This document shows, piece after piece, positions 23,147 to 35,053 of a stretch of 64,000 nt of DNA; within the stretch, counting starts at the first letter, position 1; each line of letters opens with the position of its first letter. The translations under genes were made by a program, and so were the position numbers. This DNA is from Lentinus brumalis (Eukaryota; Basidiomycota; Agaricomycetes; Polyporales; Polyporaceae): positions 62,001-126,000 of the forward strand of contig MARA01000039.1 of the NCBI GenBank assembly GCA_001792895.1. Direction: 5' to 3'. The notes beneath the pieces were generated by a model. The model saw only the letters and a list, made by a program, of their open reading frames with translations, made no database searches and had not been told where the DNA came from.

Positions 23147-24564
23147 GGCTCCGCGGGGTCCGGAGCGTTGTCCGGAGCAGCAGGAGCGTCAGGTGCCTGG
23201 GCTTGAGCAGCCCGGCCCTTGGCCGCGGTCTTCTTTGGACAGACGTCCGCAGTATGACCGGGACCTCCGCAGAAGAGGCAGAGGTTAGCAGCGAAACGCC
23301 GCTGACGCTCCTCGGGGGTGAGCTTGCCGTCCTTGCCCAGCTTGTCCGCGTATGGCTTTGCGGTCTTAGCCGGGGTCTTCGGAGTTGCAGGCTTCGACGA
23401 ACTCTTCTGGGCGGAGCTGCCCGGAGAAGTCGAGGAACCCGAGGACTGAGATGGGTAGGATGACGTCGAAGACTTCGGAGTGGAAGAGGACTTTGATCCG
23501 GAGGTGGAAGTCCGAGTCTCACGGATCTGCTCGGTCTTGCGCTCCCAGTAGCGGGCGTCGATGGACTGAGCGAGTTCTCGGAGTTTGTTCAGATCCTTCG
23601 GCTTCCCGATCTCCGCGATGCGGTCTTTGAGTCGGGACGGAAGGCCTTTGTAGAACTGATACCGGAGAGCTTCATTTCCCCACTCGACTTGAGTGGCGAG
23701 ACGATTGAACTGGGTGATATACCGAGCAACCCTCTGGTTCTCGGACATAACTAGATTCTCCAGCTCGTGCTCCGCGGTTCCGACGACGTCGTAAGGTCCG
23801 AAGTTCATACGGAGTTCTTCCTGGAAGACCTCGTAGTCCGAGAGGAAAACCGGAGGGTTCCCGGACGGAGCTTCGAGGAGGAAGGGTTCGAACCAAGCGA
23901 GAGCAGTCCCCTTGAGATGGGAGATTGCATAGGTGACTTTCTTCTCGTGGGTATCGAACGTGTTGGGCCGAGCCTTGAAGACCAGCTCTAACTGAACGAA
24001 GAAGGAACGGAGTTTGGTAGGGTCCGTGCCATCGAACTGGTCCGGGTCTCGGACATTGTTGCGCTCAAACGCCGTAGGCTTCGGAGGAGCCGGAGGCGGA
24101 GGCGGAGCCCGCTGGAGGGACTGCGCGGTTTGAGCCAGGAGGGTGATAGCAGCCGCTAGATCCTGATTGGTCTGCGACTGGGGGTTAACACCGGCAGATG
24201 CCTGAGTGGCCTGAGTTCCGGAGGTCTGAGCACCTCCCGGAGGTCCGGATGCCTGCGCTTGTCCGGATGTTCCGGCCTGAGGGACCGGGTTCGGTTGAAC
24301 TCCAGCATGGGCAGCCCGAGCTTGAGAGGCCGAGCCTTGAGCCGGAGAGTAGAAGCGCATGGCGGACTGATCGAAGGGATTGTTGGGAGAGGTGATGGGA
24401 AAAACAGGCTGGATGATTGCCGGTGAAGGCGGACGAGTACCGCCCGGAGAAGGCGGAGTGGTGCTGACTGCAGGGAGTTTACCCCGACGGGTTGGAGTGT
24501 CCGCCGGGTTATATCCCGCAGCTTGGGATATGCGTTCAGTGAATCCTTGGAAGGAAGATGTCAT
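23137..24564 (-). CDS. gag: Gag polyprotein of element B, intact
   Basis: An uninterrupted 475-residue gag from ATG 24564 to TAG 23139-23137. A Pro/Gln/Ala-rich N-terminal third is followed by a capsid region (LRSFFVQLELVFKAR, AWFEPFLLEAPSG, RYITQFNRLATQVEWG), typical of Ty3-type gag (retrotrans_gag). After that come a Ser/Thr-rich linker and one CCHC zinc knuckle, CLFCGGPGHTADVC, for RNA binding. The start codon lies about 30 bp inside the LTR border, after the self-primer site. The stop sits on the slippery signal, so pol should be made as a minor Gag-Pol fusion. Confidence 0.93.
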   Translation of the reverse strand: MTSSFQGFTERISQAAGYNPADTPTRRGKLPAVSTTPPSPGGTRPPSPAIIQPVFPITSPNNPFDQSAMRFYSPAQGSASQARAAHAGVQPNPVPQAGTSGQAQASGPPGGAQTSGTQATQASAGVNPQSQTNQDLAAAITLLAQTAQSLQRAPPPPPAPPKPTAFERNNVRDPDQFDGTDPTKLRSFFVQLELVFKARPNTFDTHEKKVTYAISHLKGTALAWFEPFLLEAPSGNPPVFLSDYEVFQEELRMNFGPYDVVGTAEHELENLVMSENQRVARYITQFNRLATQVEWGNEALRYQFYKGLPSRLKDRIAEIGKPKDLNKLRELAQSIDARYWERKTEQIRETRTSTSGSKSSSTPKSSTSSYPSQSSGSSTSPGSSAQKSSSKPATPKTPAKTAKPYADKLGKDGKLTPEERQRRFAANLCLFCGGPGHTADVCPKKTAAKGRAAQAQAPDAPAAPDNAPDPAEPKN

Positions 24565-24581
24565 GATGAATCCTCAAGTTG

Positions 24582-24594
24582 AGTTCTGATATAC
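24582..24594 (-). promoter_or_regulatory. Primer binding site, self-priming type (copy B)
   Basis: AGTTCTGATAT on the + strand (24582-24592) is complementary to ATATCAGAACT at 24970-24980 in the 5' LTR. On the element strand this gives the same 11-nt pairing between PBS and mRNA 5' end as in copy A. The TATA box of this LTR lies at about 25009-25015. Confidence 0.68.
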
Positions 24595-25337
24595 TGTTAA
24601 GACCGTGCGCGCCGGGACGAAGTCCGGTGGAAGTCCGGACGGAGTTACGGAGTTACGAAGTCCGGAACGAGACGCGCTGAGGGTGAAGACTTCGGCGAAG
24701 CTATTGATCAACGCCTTGAGGATCCACGAAGGTCTTCAATTTAAGACAGACAAGAGAACCGGGGTTTATACCGGAGCAAGCAACGAGTAAGAAGATAAGC
24801 AAGAGATAATACCAAGCCAGAGAGAAGTCAAGCCAGAGGTAAGAAGTCAAGCAGAAGTCGGAGGTCGGAGGTCGGAGGTCGGAGGTCGAAGTCCGGTCGG
24901 AAGGATCGGACGTTGAGAGAGAGCGAACAGAATAGATTGAGCTCAGAGTCGTAACGGGAGTGTAACGAGATATCAGAACTGAAGTCTAAGCGTGGCTACA
25001 GGAGGCTTATATAGTAAAGTCCGAAAGTCCGGAGAGGAGTAGCCAAGACATAGGTAAGGAGGTACGGAACCGGAGTCAGGCGGAAGCAAATGATCAGCCA
25101 ATACAAAGTATAGTAAGATCGAATGAAGGGCGGATACAATCGAAGGATCGAATGAACGGAGTCTGATCACGGAGGCGGATGCAAGCGGAAGCAGATGGTC
25201 CGGAGTCCGGGTCAAGTAAGAAGACGATAAGGGGTGAAGTGATCGAGAATAGTATCACAGGTAAGAACGAACCGGAGGTGCGGAGTCCGAGGTAGGTCCG
25301 GACCGGAGTTGGTGCCTTGTGGGCATGGAATGTAACA
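24595..25337 (-). repeat. 5' LTR of element B
   Basis: 743 bp, transcriptionally upstream of gag on the minus strand. It appears identical to 17185-17927 and is followed by the TTCCG duplication. Confidence 0.95.
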
Positions 25338-27812
25338 TTCCGTCGCCGAGCTCTTGAAGTTCTGTAGCGGCGCTGCGTTCAGTATGCGCACTGGTTCAAC
25401 CATGCTAATGCACGTACTGGTCTTGGGGACGTCCGCCGTTGGAGGTTCAACATGCGAGTGCGGTCGCACTCGCGCAAGAGACGGATCGTGACGGAGATTG
25501 TGGTGCAATCAGATGCAGAGATGAGTAAAAGGACCCGATCGATGGTGCCGACGGTCCAGCAGTCGATGCGACGGTTCGCGACGCAGAGGTACCTGGAAAG
25601 AGCGCCACTGCCCCAGGCTCCATTCGCTGGAATTGCGCCAAGCGGGAAGATGCACGTGGAGCGCAGGAGGAAACGCGCGATCGTGTCGATACGGCTGCGA
25701 CGGTCAGAGCAGTGAGATGCTGTAGCCAGCGTGAGGTTGAGAACCAACGTACTGGAAGTCAGCCAGTGGCATGCGAGGACGACTCAACACGAGCAGATCT
25801 TGCAATACAGCGTCCGCACGTCGTGAGCCGGACTCTGCAGTATCGGTGGAAGTGCCGCTGCCACCAATGACGCCGAGGGAGCTTAGGCAAAGCAGGATGT
25901 CAGCGCCTGGTTACACGTCGAGCGGAGAGTCACCAACCGTGCACGACGTTTCCCGGGCCCCGTCATGGTGTACATGTTCCGGTCGCAGTACGCACCTCGC
26001 CCCCTTCAAATATAAGCAGCCTGGCCACGCCCCGCTGACCGCGCCCTGGAATGCGAGAAAGCCGTCGTCACGCGTGGTTGTGAACTGACGTGGACGCGGA
26101 GGGCCGCGGCGGCGGCGACCCATAACGGTGAAAGTCGATCACAGGCATCCGAGGCGACGGCCCTGTGGCGCCCCATGTATGTCCGGCATAAGGAACACGC
26201 ACGCAGAGTGCGCGGGCAGCGTCAAGCAGCGCTCCGGCATATTCTGGGCCAAATACAAGCCGCGTTTGACAAGCCCAGAAACGGCTTTGACACTACCCAC
26301 CTACTTACAGAATTTGTGCGTAGCCTTTCACGCCGACGACCGAGCGCGTACCCCCCCACGCATGCTGACGTTGTGCCACCCAGAACATCATGCCAGCCAC
26401 CACGTGGACAGTGTCCTCGGTTGTGTCGTCAGGACCGCGCGCTGAGGTTCGTACTTTGTGTTCGTGTGTGTTGGGTACTTCATGCTCACGCATCGATGGG
26501 CGACATAGGTTCCTCGGGTTCCCCTCCAGGCTAATACGTGCCATCGTCAGCAAGGGCGTAGCGCACATTCTGTCGTTGTGGTGGAAGTGCAGGGACGCGG
26601 TAGTCGACATGTACACGTACTGCGACTCGTGAAGGACAAGGCGAAGCTGTAGTGTATTGGTGCGCGTATATTTGAACGAATGACATGTACCGATCAGTCG
26701 CTCGCTGGGCAATCAAGCGGCCCAGGGAAGTGGGGTGCGACGTGTGAGGTGACTTCCGAAGAGGAAGCAGAGGAGGAAGGAGAGGGCCAAGTATACAATC
26801 CAAGCAATGTGCGATGCAAGTCCGGCAGAGGCGGGGGGAATTCGGGAAGGTTAAAATATTGGATACGCTGGCACGGGATGGCCCAAGGGCCGCCAGCGAT
26901 ACGGGAGGATGGCACGACAGATCGCGCGTGTCGACCAAGAGCGGCCCGACGCTGACGAGTAGGCGTTGCTGCAGGTTCTACGTCAACGTGCTGCACACGA
27001 TAGCATGGCAACGTAGCACTCACATCTACAGGCAGCCCGGCGAGGGCGCTGACAACAACCTGGATCGGTGCGCGAGAGGGATCATTCGGGAGATACGCCG
27101 TGTAGCCGTCGAAGGGCACAACATTCGCTGGGAATGCACAGCCGTCCACGGGGGGCCTCGTAACATCGCACAGCGCCCGCGCCTGCATGCCGCGGTGCGC
27201 GTCGCTGTAGATGTGGATGTTCAGCAAGACGAAACACTGCAAGCGGAATGAGTAATCGGCGCGCAAGTGCTTGGCTAAGGATTCCTACAACAGCACCTGC
27301 TCGGTCCGCTGGAACGGCCACGTATAGATCGCAGATAATGTCGGAAGGCGAGCTCCACGCAGACATTGAGACAGTGGGGAGGATGCGATGGTCCGGTGAG
27401 TGGCAGGAGCACGGTGCGAACGCCGCAGGACATGTTAGGAGCGGGTGCCGCTGACATACGTGCCTGAATTGGTCGCGAATGGGCTATTGCGCACGCTTGA
27501 CCTGTATATCTCCCCTTCGTCCTCCACAACCCCCACGCCGCTACCACAGAACGCGCGAGACGCACCCGCTATGAACTGCCATAAACACCGCCCAGACGTG
27601 ACCGAGTACGTGAGACATGCTCCGTGAGGGGAAACTCAATAACCATGGGCTCACAGCATGCATCCGCGCAATCTATGGTTCGATGTCGTCTCTCGCGAGG
27701 AGTGTCCGACGTTGTGCCAAGGCCGAGGGGCCGAAGACCGTAACCTGCGCGTCCTCACAAAGCAGGACTTCAAGCGGGAGCACGCCGCGCTATTTGCCAA
27801 GTACGTCCCACC
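25338..27812. other. Gene-poor stretch, possible gene remnants
   Basis: No recognisable complete gene. On the minus strand, 27366-26694 contains two overlapping frames (CDLYVAVPADRAGAVV near 27320; a long frame down to 26694) that faintly resemble the F-box-like family segment NYDFFVPMHGV, but the match is too weak to call. The rest shows short unrelated frames only. It may be decayed sequence around the insertion of element B. Confidence 0.35.
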
Positions 27813-28658
27813 GTGCCGCCGTCGTCAGCGCAAGAAGTGACATCGCGCTGCGCCCCTCTCCCTGACAGAGTAGCGAAAGACGTACCGAGATTGTTCGACG
27901 TCATGCGTGAAACAGGCGCAATTCTCGGTGGCTCAGCGCTGGTGCAGATGCTTTGCCCTCTGTTCGACGATGTCCCAAACTACGACTTCTTCGTGCCCAT
28001 GCACGGGGTAGACATGCTCGCCGAGTACCTCATCACGGCGGAAGGGTACGACATGGATGCCGTTGGTGAAGGCAAGGGGGTGAACGGGTGCATGATCGAC
28101 GAAGTGCGCTACCTGGCGGGCATCGGCAAGCGGGTCACGCTGCTCAGAGGCGCATTGGTCGTGGACGTGATCGGTGTCGGGGCCGCAGACTCATGGGACC
28201 GGCCGGAGGTCGCCATCGCCAGTGCGTGGACGACGCTGTTGCACAACTACGCAGGGCCAGACTTCATCTGCGTCGGATACCCGACACTCACCTTGCTCGG
28301 AAGAGGTCTCATTCAGTGGGATCGCGCCTACCACCGATCCTTTCCGTGTGGCACCCGCCTGCGCGAAGTGGAGAAGTACACCGCGAGGGGTTTCGAATTC
28401 CGCACGCACGCCGACGATTGGGACTGTGGAGTCGATGGGGAGCTGAGGGCCTGCGTGGACTCGTGGGTGTGTCCGCTGAAGGAGCGTGCGTTCGGCGATG
28501 CAGGATGCTTGTGGGTGGCCGTGGGGCGGAAGGCGCGTCGGCAGCTCACGACTCGCTGGATTTTCGGTGGGACACCGTGTCCCGAGATTTGCAACGGAGA
28601 CCGTAAGGCGGTGAATGAAGTCCATATAGACTGGTGCGCATGTGGTAGGAAACGTTGA
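27813..28658 (+). CDS. F-box-like family member, N-terminus uncertain
   Basis: A 281-residue frame ending at TGA 28658. It shares the family signature with the genes at 14791-15358 and 15689-16720: GGSALVQMLCPLFDDVPNYDFFVPMHGV, YLITAEGYDMD, a WTTLLHNYAG segment before YPTLTLLGRGL, and KYTARGFEFRTH. The usual N-terminal F-box-like portion is not in this frame. Short open frames at 27658-27840 may be its shifted remains, so the gene may be truncated or frame-broken near 27810. The function of the family is unknown. Three members within 22 kb point to local amplification. Confidence 0.55.
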   Translation: MPPSSAQEVTSRCAPLPDRVAKDVPRLFDVMRETGAILGGSALVQMLCPLFDDVPNYDFFVPMHGVDMLAEYLITAEGYDMDAVGEGKGVNGCMIDEVRYLAGIGKRVTLLRGALVVDVIGVGAADSWDRPEVAIASAWTTLLHNYAGPDFICVGYPTLTLLGRGLIQWDRAYHRSFPCGTRLREVEKYTARGFEFRTHADDWDCGVDGELRACVDSWVCPLKERAFGDAGCLWVAVGRKARRQLTTRWIFGGTPCPEICNGDRKAVNEVHIDWCACGRKR

Positions 28659-30141
28659 AGATGAATGTAATGCAGAGCGAAGGCAGAGGTCACCGACACC
28701 GGATGTACGCCGCGGGAAACGCTTGATGACTCAGCAGTGCGCACTGAGCTTGACGCTACGAACGGTGGACAGTGTGTACACAATGTTCCTTCTTGACCTC
28801 CAGGAAACCATTGGCATGCCGAACGCCCTGTGTACCTCGACGGTGGGGTAACCCGCGCTTGCCTGCAATCTCGCGGGCAGGCGGAACACGCTTGCGATGG
28901 TCATCGTGCCACCATCGAGGGCGTGCCTGGCAGAGTGCTCCGCCCGCAAGTCCAGCTGCCCTTGCTCCCAACCACTTCGCCCATAGCCATGGCTTTCCTC
29001 GGAGACGTAAACAATGACGGCCCTCATACCGGTGTTTGGCATGTGGCAGGAACGGAGGATTACACATTGGTGAGTACTGCTTCTGTCGAGACCTGTGTCA
29101 CACCTGACTATCGCCCTTGAAGCGTACGTTGTGGCAAAGGTCGTTCAACCTTCCCCTCGGGCTTGCGAACGAGTATGCGTCGGTACGTCTCGAAGGTGCA
29201 GAAGTGGTGGATGCGTGACTGAAAGCACGAGCTCTACCAACGCGCAGGTTCATTTGATCGTCGAGCTGGCAGTGTTGAACACCCCTGAACAAGGCTGCTC
29301 AGCGCGAGTCATATGGAACATTGTCACTCTGCCTGTGCTGCCGGGACGTCCACCCCGCCACCTGAACCCCACACCTGGCACCTGGACGGGGCTCGCCTGC
29401 AACTGCCGGCAGATCCCTTGACGGCGCCGATCTTTTGCATCTTTCATAGGCTGGGCGATGTCGTCCTCTCCGTGAGTAGTTGTTGCATATGTCGTTATTG
29501 GCTGGAGCTCATGGCAGCGCAGCCTCGGGTGTTGGTCACTGTGCAATTCTACCAGACCGGGACGGTCGGCGGGCCTGCAGGTGCGCGGAAGATCATGGCG
29601 AGGGTCCTCATGAACGCTCTGCCGCCAGCGCAGTTCGCTTCCAGTGCTCAGTACGTGTCCATGCAAATCCATGCGTTCGAGCATGTGGACGGCACGCGCA
29701 CGAGGATGAGGAGGAAAACGGACGTGAAGACGAGGATGGGGAGGGAGAAGCAGACGACGATGACGACGAGGACGACGATGATTACGACGTCTCCGGTGGT
29801 TTTGTCGTCCAGTAGTACTTCTCTGTCAATGTGGACGCGACTTCACGCAGTGTATGTCATTTGCGATTGGACCTCGTAACATGTGGGCACTGAGGGAACA
29901 CTCGGTAGTACGACAGAGGTAATGACGTAAGTGCCCTAACCCTAAGGCCGTGCGGGTGGATACGGGCGCGCGGACGGAACCGCGTTGAAGGTGCAGGCTT
30001 CAATTATGACCGTCGGAGTTACCTTGCACACAAGGTAACAGGTCCCACATGGCGGCGACGGTATGTATGGCGTCCAGGAAGTAATTATTCCAGAAAGTCT
30101 TACCAGCTTGCTACCAGAGGTCTTTTGCAGCTCTGGGTAGC
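28659..30141. other. No clear gene; possible degraded coding segment with acidic tail
   Basis: Weak coding signs on the plus strand: MAFLGDVNNDGPHTGVWH (from about 28988), a GTGAGT at 29070 that could splice near 29120, and a frame at 29480-29815 ending in a run of Glu/Asp (DDDDDEDDDD) before the stop. These could be exons of one unrecognised gene, but I could not join them into a continuous frame. Two telomere-like CCCTAA units lie at 29934-29945. Confidence 0.3.
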
Positions 30142-32070
30142 ATGTCCTCCAAGCCGCTCATTGTTATATGCGGGACAACTGGTGTCGGCAAGTCGAAGCT
30201 CGGGATTGAGCTCGCCCTCGCCTCTCTTCGAAGTCGACGCATCGTAATCATTCCTATCGCGGCGCCAGAGTCATCAATGCCGACTCGATGCAGGTGTATG
30301 TTGGGATGGACGTCATCACGAACAAGGTCACCCCGGAGGAGCGTTGCGGTGTCGAGCATCTGCTCATGGACTACAAGAAGCCTGGGGAACAGCTGACGGG
30401 ACCGGAGTGGATAAGGGATGCTATTCAAGTGGTGCGTGACGATACATATGTTATTTGATGCACAAACTGATCAAATTCGGGGCGGAAACGGAAGATTGAT
30501 GAGACACACGCTCGGGACGAGGTGCCCATCGTGGTCGGCGGGACGTCGTACTGGATCCAACATCTCATCTTTCCCGAACGTATGGCTTCATTTCACAAGC
30601 CCACTAGTGGAGAACCAACCTCGAAGTCTGTTCCTAGTCCACCTTCCGAGGTATACGCCAACGCCCTTGCTTGCCTACCGTCCGAGATGCTCTCGCTCTT
30701 CAATAATCTTCCTGAAGCCGCACCGAGTGCAGACACGGACCCACATTTGACCATGAGCCTCCATCAACTGTTGACGATGCTCGACCCCCTCGTCGCGCAA
30801 AGATGGCATTGGAGAGACTCTAGGAAGGTGTTGACGAACCTCCGCATCATTCAGGAGAATCGCCGGCTTGCGAGCGAAATCATACGAGAGCAGTCGCAGA
30901 CCACGTCAAAACCAAGGTCAGATATGCCCATTCGCTCGGGGGAAACAGCGTAACGGAGCTCACATTGACAGATACCGCACTTTATGCTTCTGGCTCTATG
31001 CGAAGCCAGACGTGCTCAAACCTCGTCTCGATGAGCGGGTGGATCAGATGATTGCGGTATGCAAATCATGGTAACTCGCGGAATGTGGTTGACTCCTTGG
31101 CGCAGTAGCAAGGTCTGCTGAACGAGATCCGAACCTTAAGAGCGATTGCCGCTGCAGGAACTTCTTCTGCGACTGAAGGCATTCGGCCTACAGAATCAAA
31201 GCCTCACATGGACTACACCCTGGGCATCTACCAGGCCATCGGTGCGTCTTCCCCCGAAGGTCTGCAGGCGCCCATGCTGAGCCAGCCTCCGACCTCCAGG
31301 CTACAAGGAGTTCCATGAGTATTTGAGCGCCGCAGAGCCTTCTGAAGCGGCATTCCGGGAAGCCGTAGAACAGATGAAGCTGGGAACGCGCAGGTATGCG
31401 AAGAGACAGGTCTCCTGGCTTCGGAACAAGCTCCTGCCGGCTGTAAATGCAGCAAATGCGGCAGCTCGGGTCGAGAATGACATGCCTGTAGTTCCACTGT
31501 ATTTGCTCGACGCCACGGGTGAGTATCAATCATGCGAAAAGTGAACATAAGACGGACTGAATGTCAACGTACAGAGCTCGGCGATGCGTGGAAGATGAAC
31601 GTCCATGACGTGGCGGGCCGTATCACGAACGGTCAGTGCCTTTTCTGTGTACATATTGGTCGACGCAAACGACTTTCTTTCCGCCCGCAGCGTTCTTGAA
31701 AGGAGAGGCTCTTCCGGATCCGTTGACGCTCTCCCAGACTGCGTCGGAAATGCTCACTGTAGGTGATTTACCGACCGAGTAAGTGGCTCTGTACTTCTGC
31801 GCGCGAGTGATCCTCACTCATGATGTGACTTCCAGTCCGGTCGCGGTCTTGACTGCGCATCAGCGTACGATCTGCGACGTGTGTACGCTCGATCCCGTCC
31901 AACCCGTAATGGTTGACGCCTCGAAGTGGGAAATGCATGTGCGAAGTCGCGGCCATCGAAGGATGACCGGCAAGCGGACAAGGGGCACTCATATAATTTC
32001 TGAGCACTCTCGACAGCAAGGTTCAGGTAGCGAGGAGAGCCTCGACCAGAACGAAGTCCGGGAATCATAA
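30142..32070 (+). CDS. MOD5: tRNA dimethylallyltransferase (Mod5/MiaA family)
   Basis: Transfers the dimethylallyl group to A37 of tRNAs reading codons that start with U; the eukaryotic enzymes act in cytosol, nucleus and mitochondria. The start [19 protein letters not shown] holds the P-loop GTTGVGKS. Then come [37 protein letters not shown], the helical insert, [39 protein letters not shown] and [14 protein letters not shown]. After the last intron (31779-31835) a C2H2 matrin-type zinc finger (CDVC...[10 protein letters not shown]), typical of eukaryotic members, leads to TAA 32070. Introns include 30432-30494, 30917-30971 and 31057-31108. Between about 30220 and 30270 the frame changes without a convincing splice pair, so a missing base or a non-standard intron is likely there. 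Confidence 0.9.
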
Positions 32071-32324
32071 CGGTATATGCGTGGTTCGTCAATACGTGCG
32101 GGTATACACAGATTAATCTGGGTTTGGTCGCGTGTATCGCATGGGACGGGCTTACCGAGTATTTATCTCAATCATCTGCGGAAGATGTCACATCTCTGCA
32201 GACCTGGTCACGTTCACATGTTGGACCGAATAGTGTCCCGTCTACGACATGCTCATCCCAAAGTAGATCATGGGCATAGTGACGGTTCCTTATATATCAC
32301 TGTCTCTCTTGCTTCCCGTTCGCC

Positions 32325-34763
32325 ATGCTCATCACAACAGTTCTCAATGTCGCTGCCCTGTTCCATGTAGCGACATGTGCGCCTTGGACAGCCAGCCCAG
32401 TCCGCCCATCGGTTCGCTTGGATGATACTACATTCATCGGAAGCCGCGAAAACATGACCGAGGCCTACCTCGGAATCAAGTTCGCGGAAGCACCGTAAGG
32501 TTTTTGTGCACCCAAATCCTTAGCGCAGGCTGACTACGTGGCATCCACCAGTAGGTTCCACTTGCCCAGGCCAGTCGGTCACTATCCTACGGGCATTCGC
32601 GATGCAGGCGCGTTTGGCCCGAGTTGTCCCCAGCACAACTCGGTGGCCGTCCGGTCGGTTGTCGATGACCCATCGGCAGGCCTCCTCGCCACTTCTTTGA
32701 ACACTCCTTGGCAGCGCGGTGCTCCGACGTCTGAAGACTGTATGTCACCGGCCCTTTTGCTACATAAGCGGTGTGCTAACGTTGACCGGTTAGGCCTTAA
32801 CCTCAACGTCTGGGTACCGATCGGAACAAAGTCTATGTCACGTTTGCCCGTCGTTGTCGTATGTTTTTTTAGATTTCTCCTGCCGTGGCCTTTTATATGT
32901 TGACGGATGCACAGTGGATATTTGGCGGTGAGTGGATATGTGCTTGCTAGCGGTACTACTGCGTCATCTGACATGTGATTAGGTGCATTCTTGCTTGGTT
33001 CCACACATAGGTCGGCCGGAGTTTGAGGTTCGTCTGACAACCGCGATTGAGTTCCCCATTTTCTTCAGCTACGACGGCGGAATCATCGTGCGAAGATCAA
33101 TGCAGTTGGGTGAGCCAGTGGTGTATGTCAGCATGAACTATCGGTAAGTATCACCGTGATCCCTCGTGACGGTAGTGCTCACTGCAGTGATAGGGTCTCG
33201 GGTGAGGCAGACTCACTTCGGTGGCGTTGTAAGTGTGCTTATCGACCAAGCGTTCGGCTTCCTCGCTAGCAAGGAGGTGAAAGATGCAGGCGTCGGCAAC
33301 ATTGGTTTAGAAGACCGTGAGTAGACTGTCAAACGCTTGTAACATGAGCCTTGCTGATCTGCTACTCTGCGCAGAGCGTGTAGCTCTGAAGTGGATCCAG
33401 AAATACGTCACTGCTTTCGGAGGAGATCCCACACGGGTAACCATGTGAGTCTAGCTAATACAAGTCCGAACCATGTGAGAGAAGCTTACACTGCCCTAGT
33501 TGGGGCGAGAGCGCAGGTGCGATCTCGGTCTCGTTGCATATGCTCTCCAACGGCGGCGACACGGAGGGTCTATTCCACGGTGCCTTCATGCAATCCGGAG
33601 CGCCCATACCCGTCGGGGATATCACCCATGGCCAGGCTGAGTTCGACGCGCTCGTAGCCAACACCGAGTGCGACCTTGCAGTGGACAAGCTGGAGTGCCT
33701 GAGGCTTGTTCCTTATACCGTGCTCAAAGCGGCGGTGGACAAGTCTCCGGGAGTCATCAGTTATCAGGTATGTTGCCGGTCATCGCAAGTACGGAGGACA
33801 ACTCATCATGTCATGCAGTCCTTGCGATTGTCGTATCTTCCTCGAGCGGATGGACGGTTCCTCGTTGACGATCCACAAAAGCTTGTCCTCAACGGGAGCG
33901 TTTCCAAGATTCCATTCGTCACTGGGGTATGATCTCCTCCATGACTTCGACTCTTTACTTTACAGATTGACTCCCTCCTGGCAGAGTTGCGACGACGAGG
34001 GAACTCTGTTCTCCTCTTCAGTTCCTTCATAGTCTGGTAAGTCCGGTGTACCGAACTAGAGCCGCGCATATACTCACTTCACTGCCGTATAACAGGGACG
34101 ATGCGCACTTCCGGGATTATGTGCTCGCCAACTACATGAACGGATCCGCGGAGAGCGATGTCGGAGATCTGTTCGACGTGCAATATCCAGACGATCCCGT
34201 ACAAGGCTCACCCTTCGACACTGGCTCTAAGTATGCCTTCTTGCAGTACAAGCGGTTATCGGCGATTCAAGGAGACTTGGTCTTTCAAGCTCCGAGGCGA
34301 TTCTTCTTGGAGCATACGTCCGACGAGCGACGAACATGGTCCTTCCGTGCGTGTAGCCACAGGCTCTGTCGGTCGACTGTATCTTACAACCTCTGCAGTC
34401 AGCAAGCGCAACAAGGACCTCTCCTTAGTGGGATACAAGGTTGGCTTCCTTGGGGCAGTCCGTATCTTTTCGCAGGTCCTCCGGAAAGTCTTGTTGACAG
34501 TGTTGTTTGGCTAGGCACACGGCAGCGACCTCAGCAACGTCTACGGCCCGGGAGACATGACCGATTACCTGATACACTTCGTCAACCACGGCGACCCCAA
34601 CGGACCAGACGATCATCTCCTTGGATGGCCTCAGTACAACGTCCAAAGCCGTCACCAAATGACGTTCCTCGATGGTCCCTCTCCGTTGATAGTCGAGTCG
34701 GACGTGTACCGCGCTGAAGCGTTCCAGAGACTCACAGAGCTATCGCTCAAGTTTCCTCTCTGA
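32325..34763 (+). CDS. Type-B carboxylesterase/lipase, secreted
   Basis: An alpha/beta-hydrolase of the carboxylesterase type B (Candida rugosa lipase-like) family. ATG 32325 opens a hydrophobic signal peptide (MLITTVLNVAALFHVATCAP), so it is probably secreted and hydrolyses esters. Conserved parts: GIKFAEAP, SEDC before NLNVWVP, VYVSMNYR, GFGFLASKEV, ALKWIQKYVTAFGGDP, the catalytic serine in WGESAGAIS (near 33500), FMQSGAPI, and the catalytic histidine in HGSDLSNVYGPGD (near 34520). It ends at TGA 34763. About nine short introns with GT..AG ends interrupt it, for example 32496-32552. A base appears missing near 34012, where TTCTCCTCTTC should read with one more C. TATATA at 32291-32296 lies just before the start. 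Confidence 0.88.
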
Positions 34764-35053
34764 TCGCTGATTCCAGAGAGCTCACGCACATGCCCGAGCG
34801 AGATTGAGAGCAGTATGACAGTGCCGACATATATTGTACACCAGGAAATCAGTACATTTGATTAAGGGCTTTGTTTTACGGTGCTACAGTCGGACTCGGA
34901 AGAATACTCGGCAACGCTAGCGCTTCTGTACATGTGTATACCTCCACATTGCATTGGGGGTCGTATGTTCACGGGACAAGACTGAGAAGAGAAATATAAC
35001 GAGAGTGGATCAACCGAGTGGCAGGAAGGGGACTTGTGCTCGTGTTCGTTCGA

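Larger units (their letters stand above)
17185..25337 (-). mobile_element. Ty3-type chromovirus LTR retrotransposon, copy B
   Basis: This is an 8153-bp second copy in the opposite orientation, flanked by the duplication TTCCG (17180-17184 and 25338-25342). Its two 743-bp LTRs look identical by eye, so insertion should be recent. It retains an intact 475-residue gag frame and the intact gag/pol slippery site. It differs from copy A mostly by isolated one-base deletions on one side or the other. Gene order and domains are as in copy A. Confidence 0.96.

Noticed and set aside
26694..27366. Fourth F-box-like gene on the minus strand
   Set aside because: Only a weak CDLYVAVP-type match exists. 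The frames do not join and other family motifs are missing.
29934..29945. CCCTAACCCTAA, telomere-like repeat
   Set aside because: Only two units occur, which chance can explain. There is no longer array nearby.
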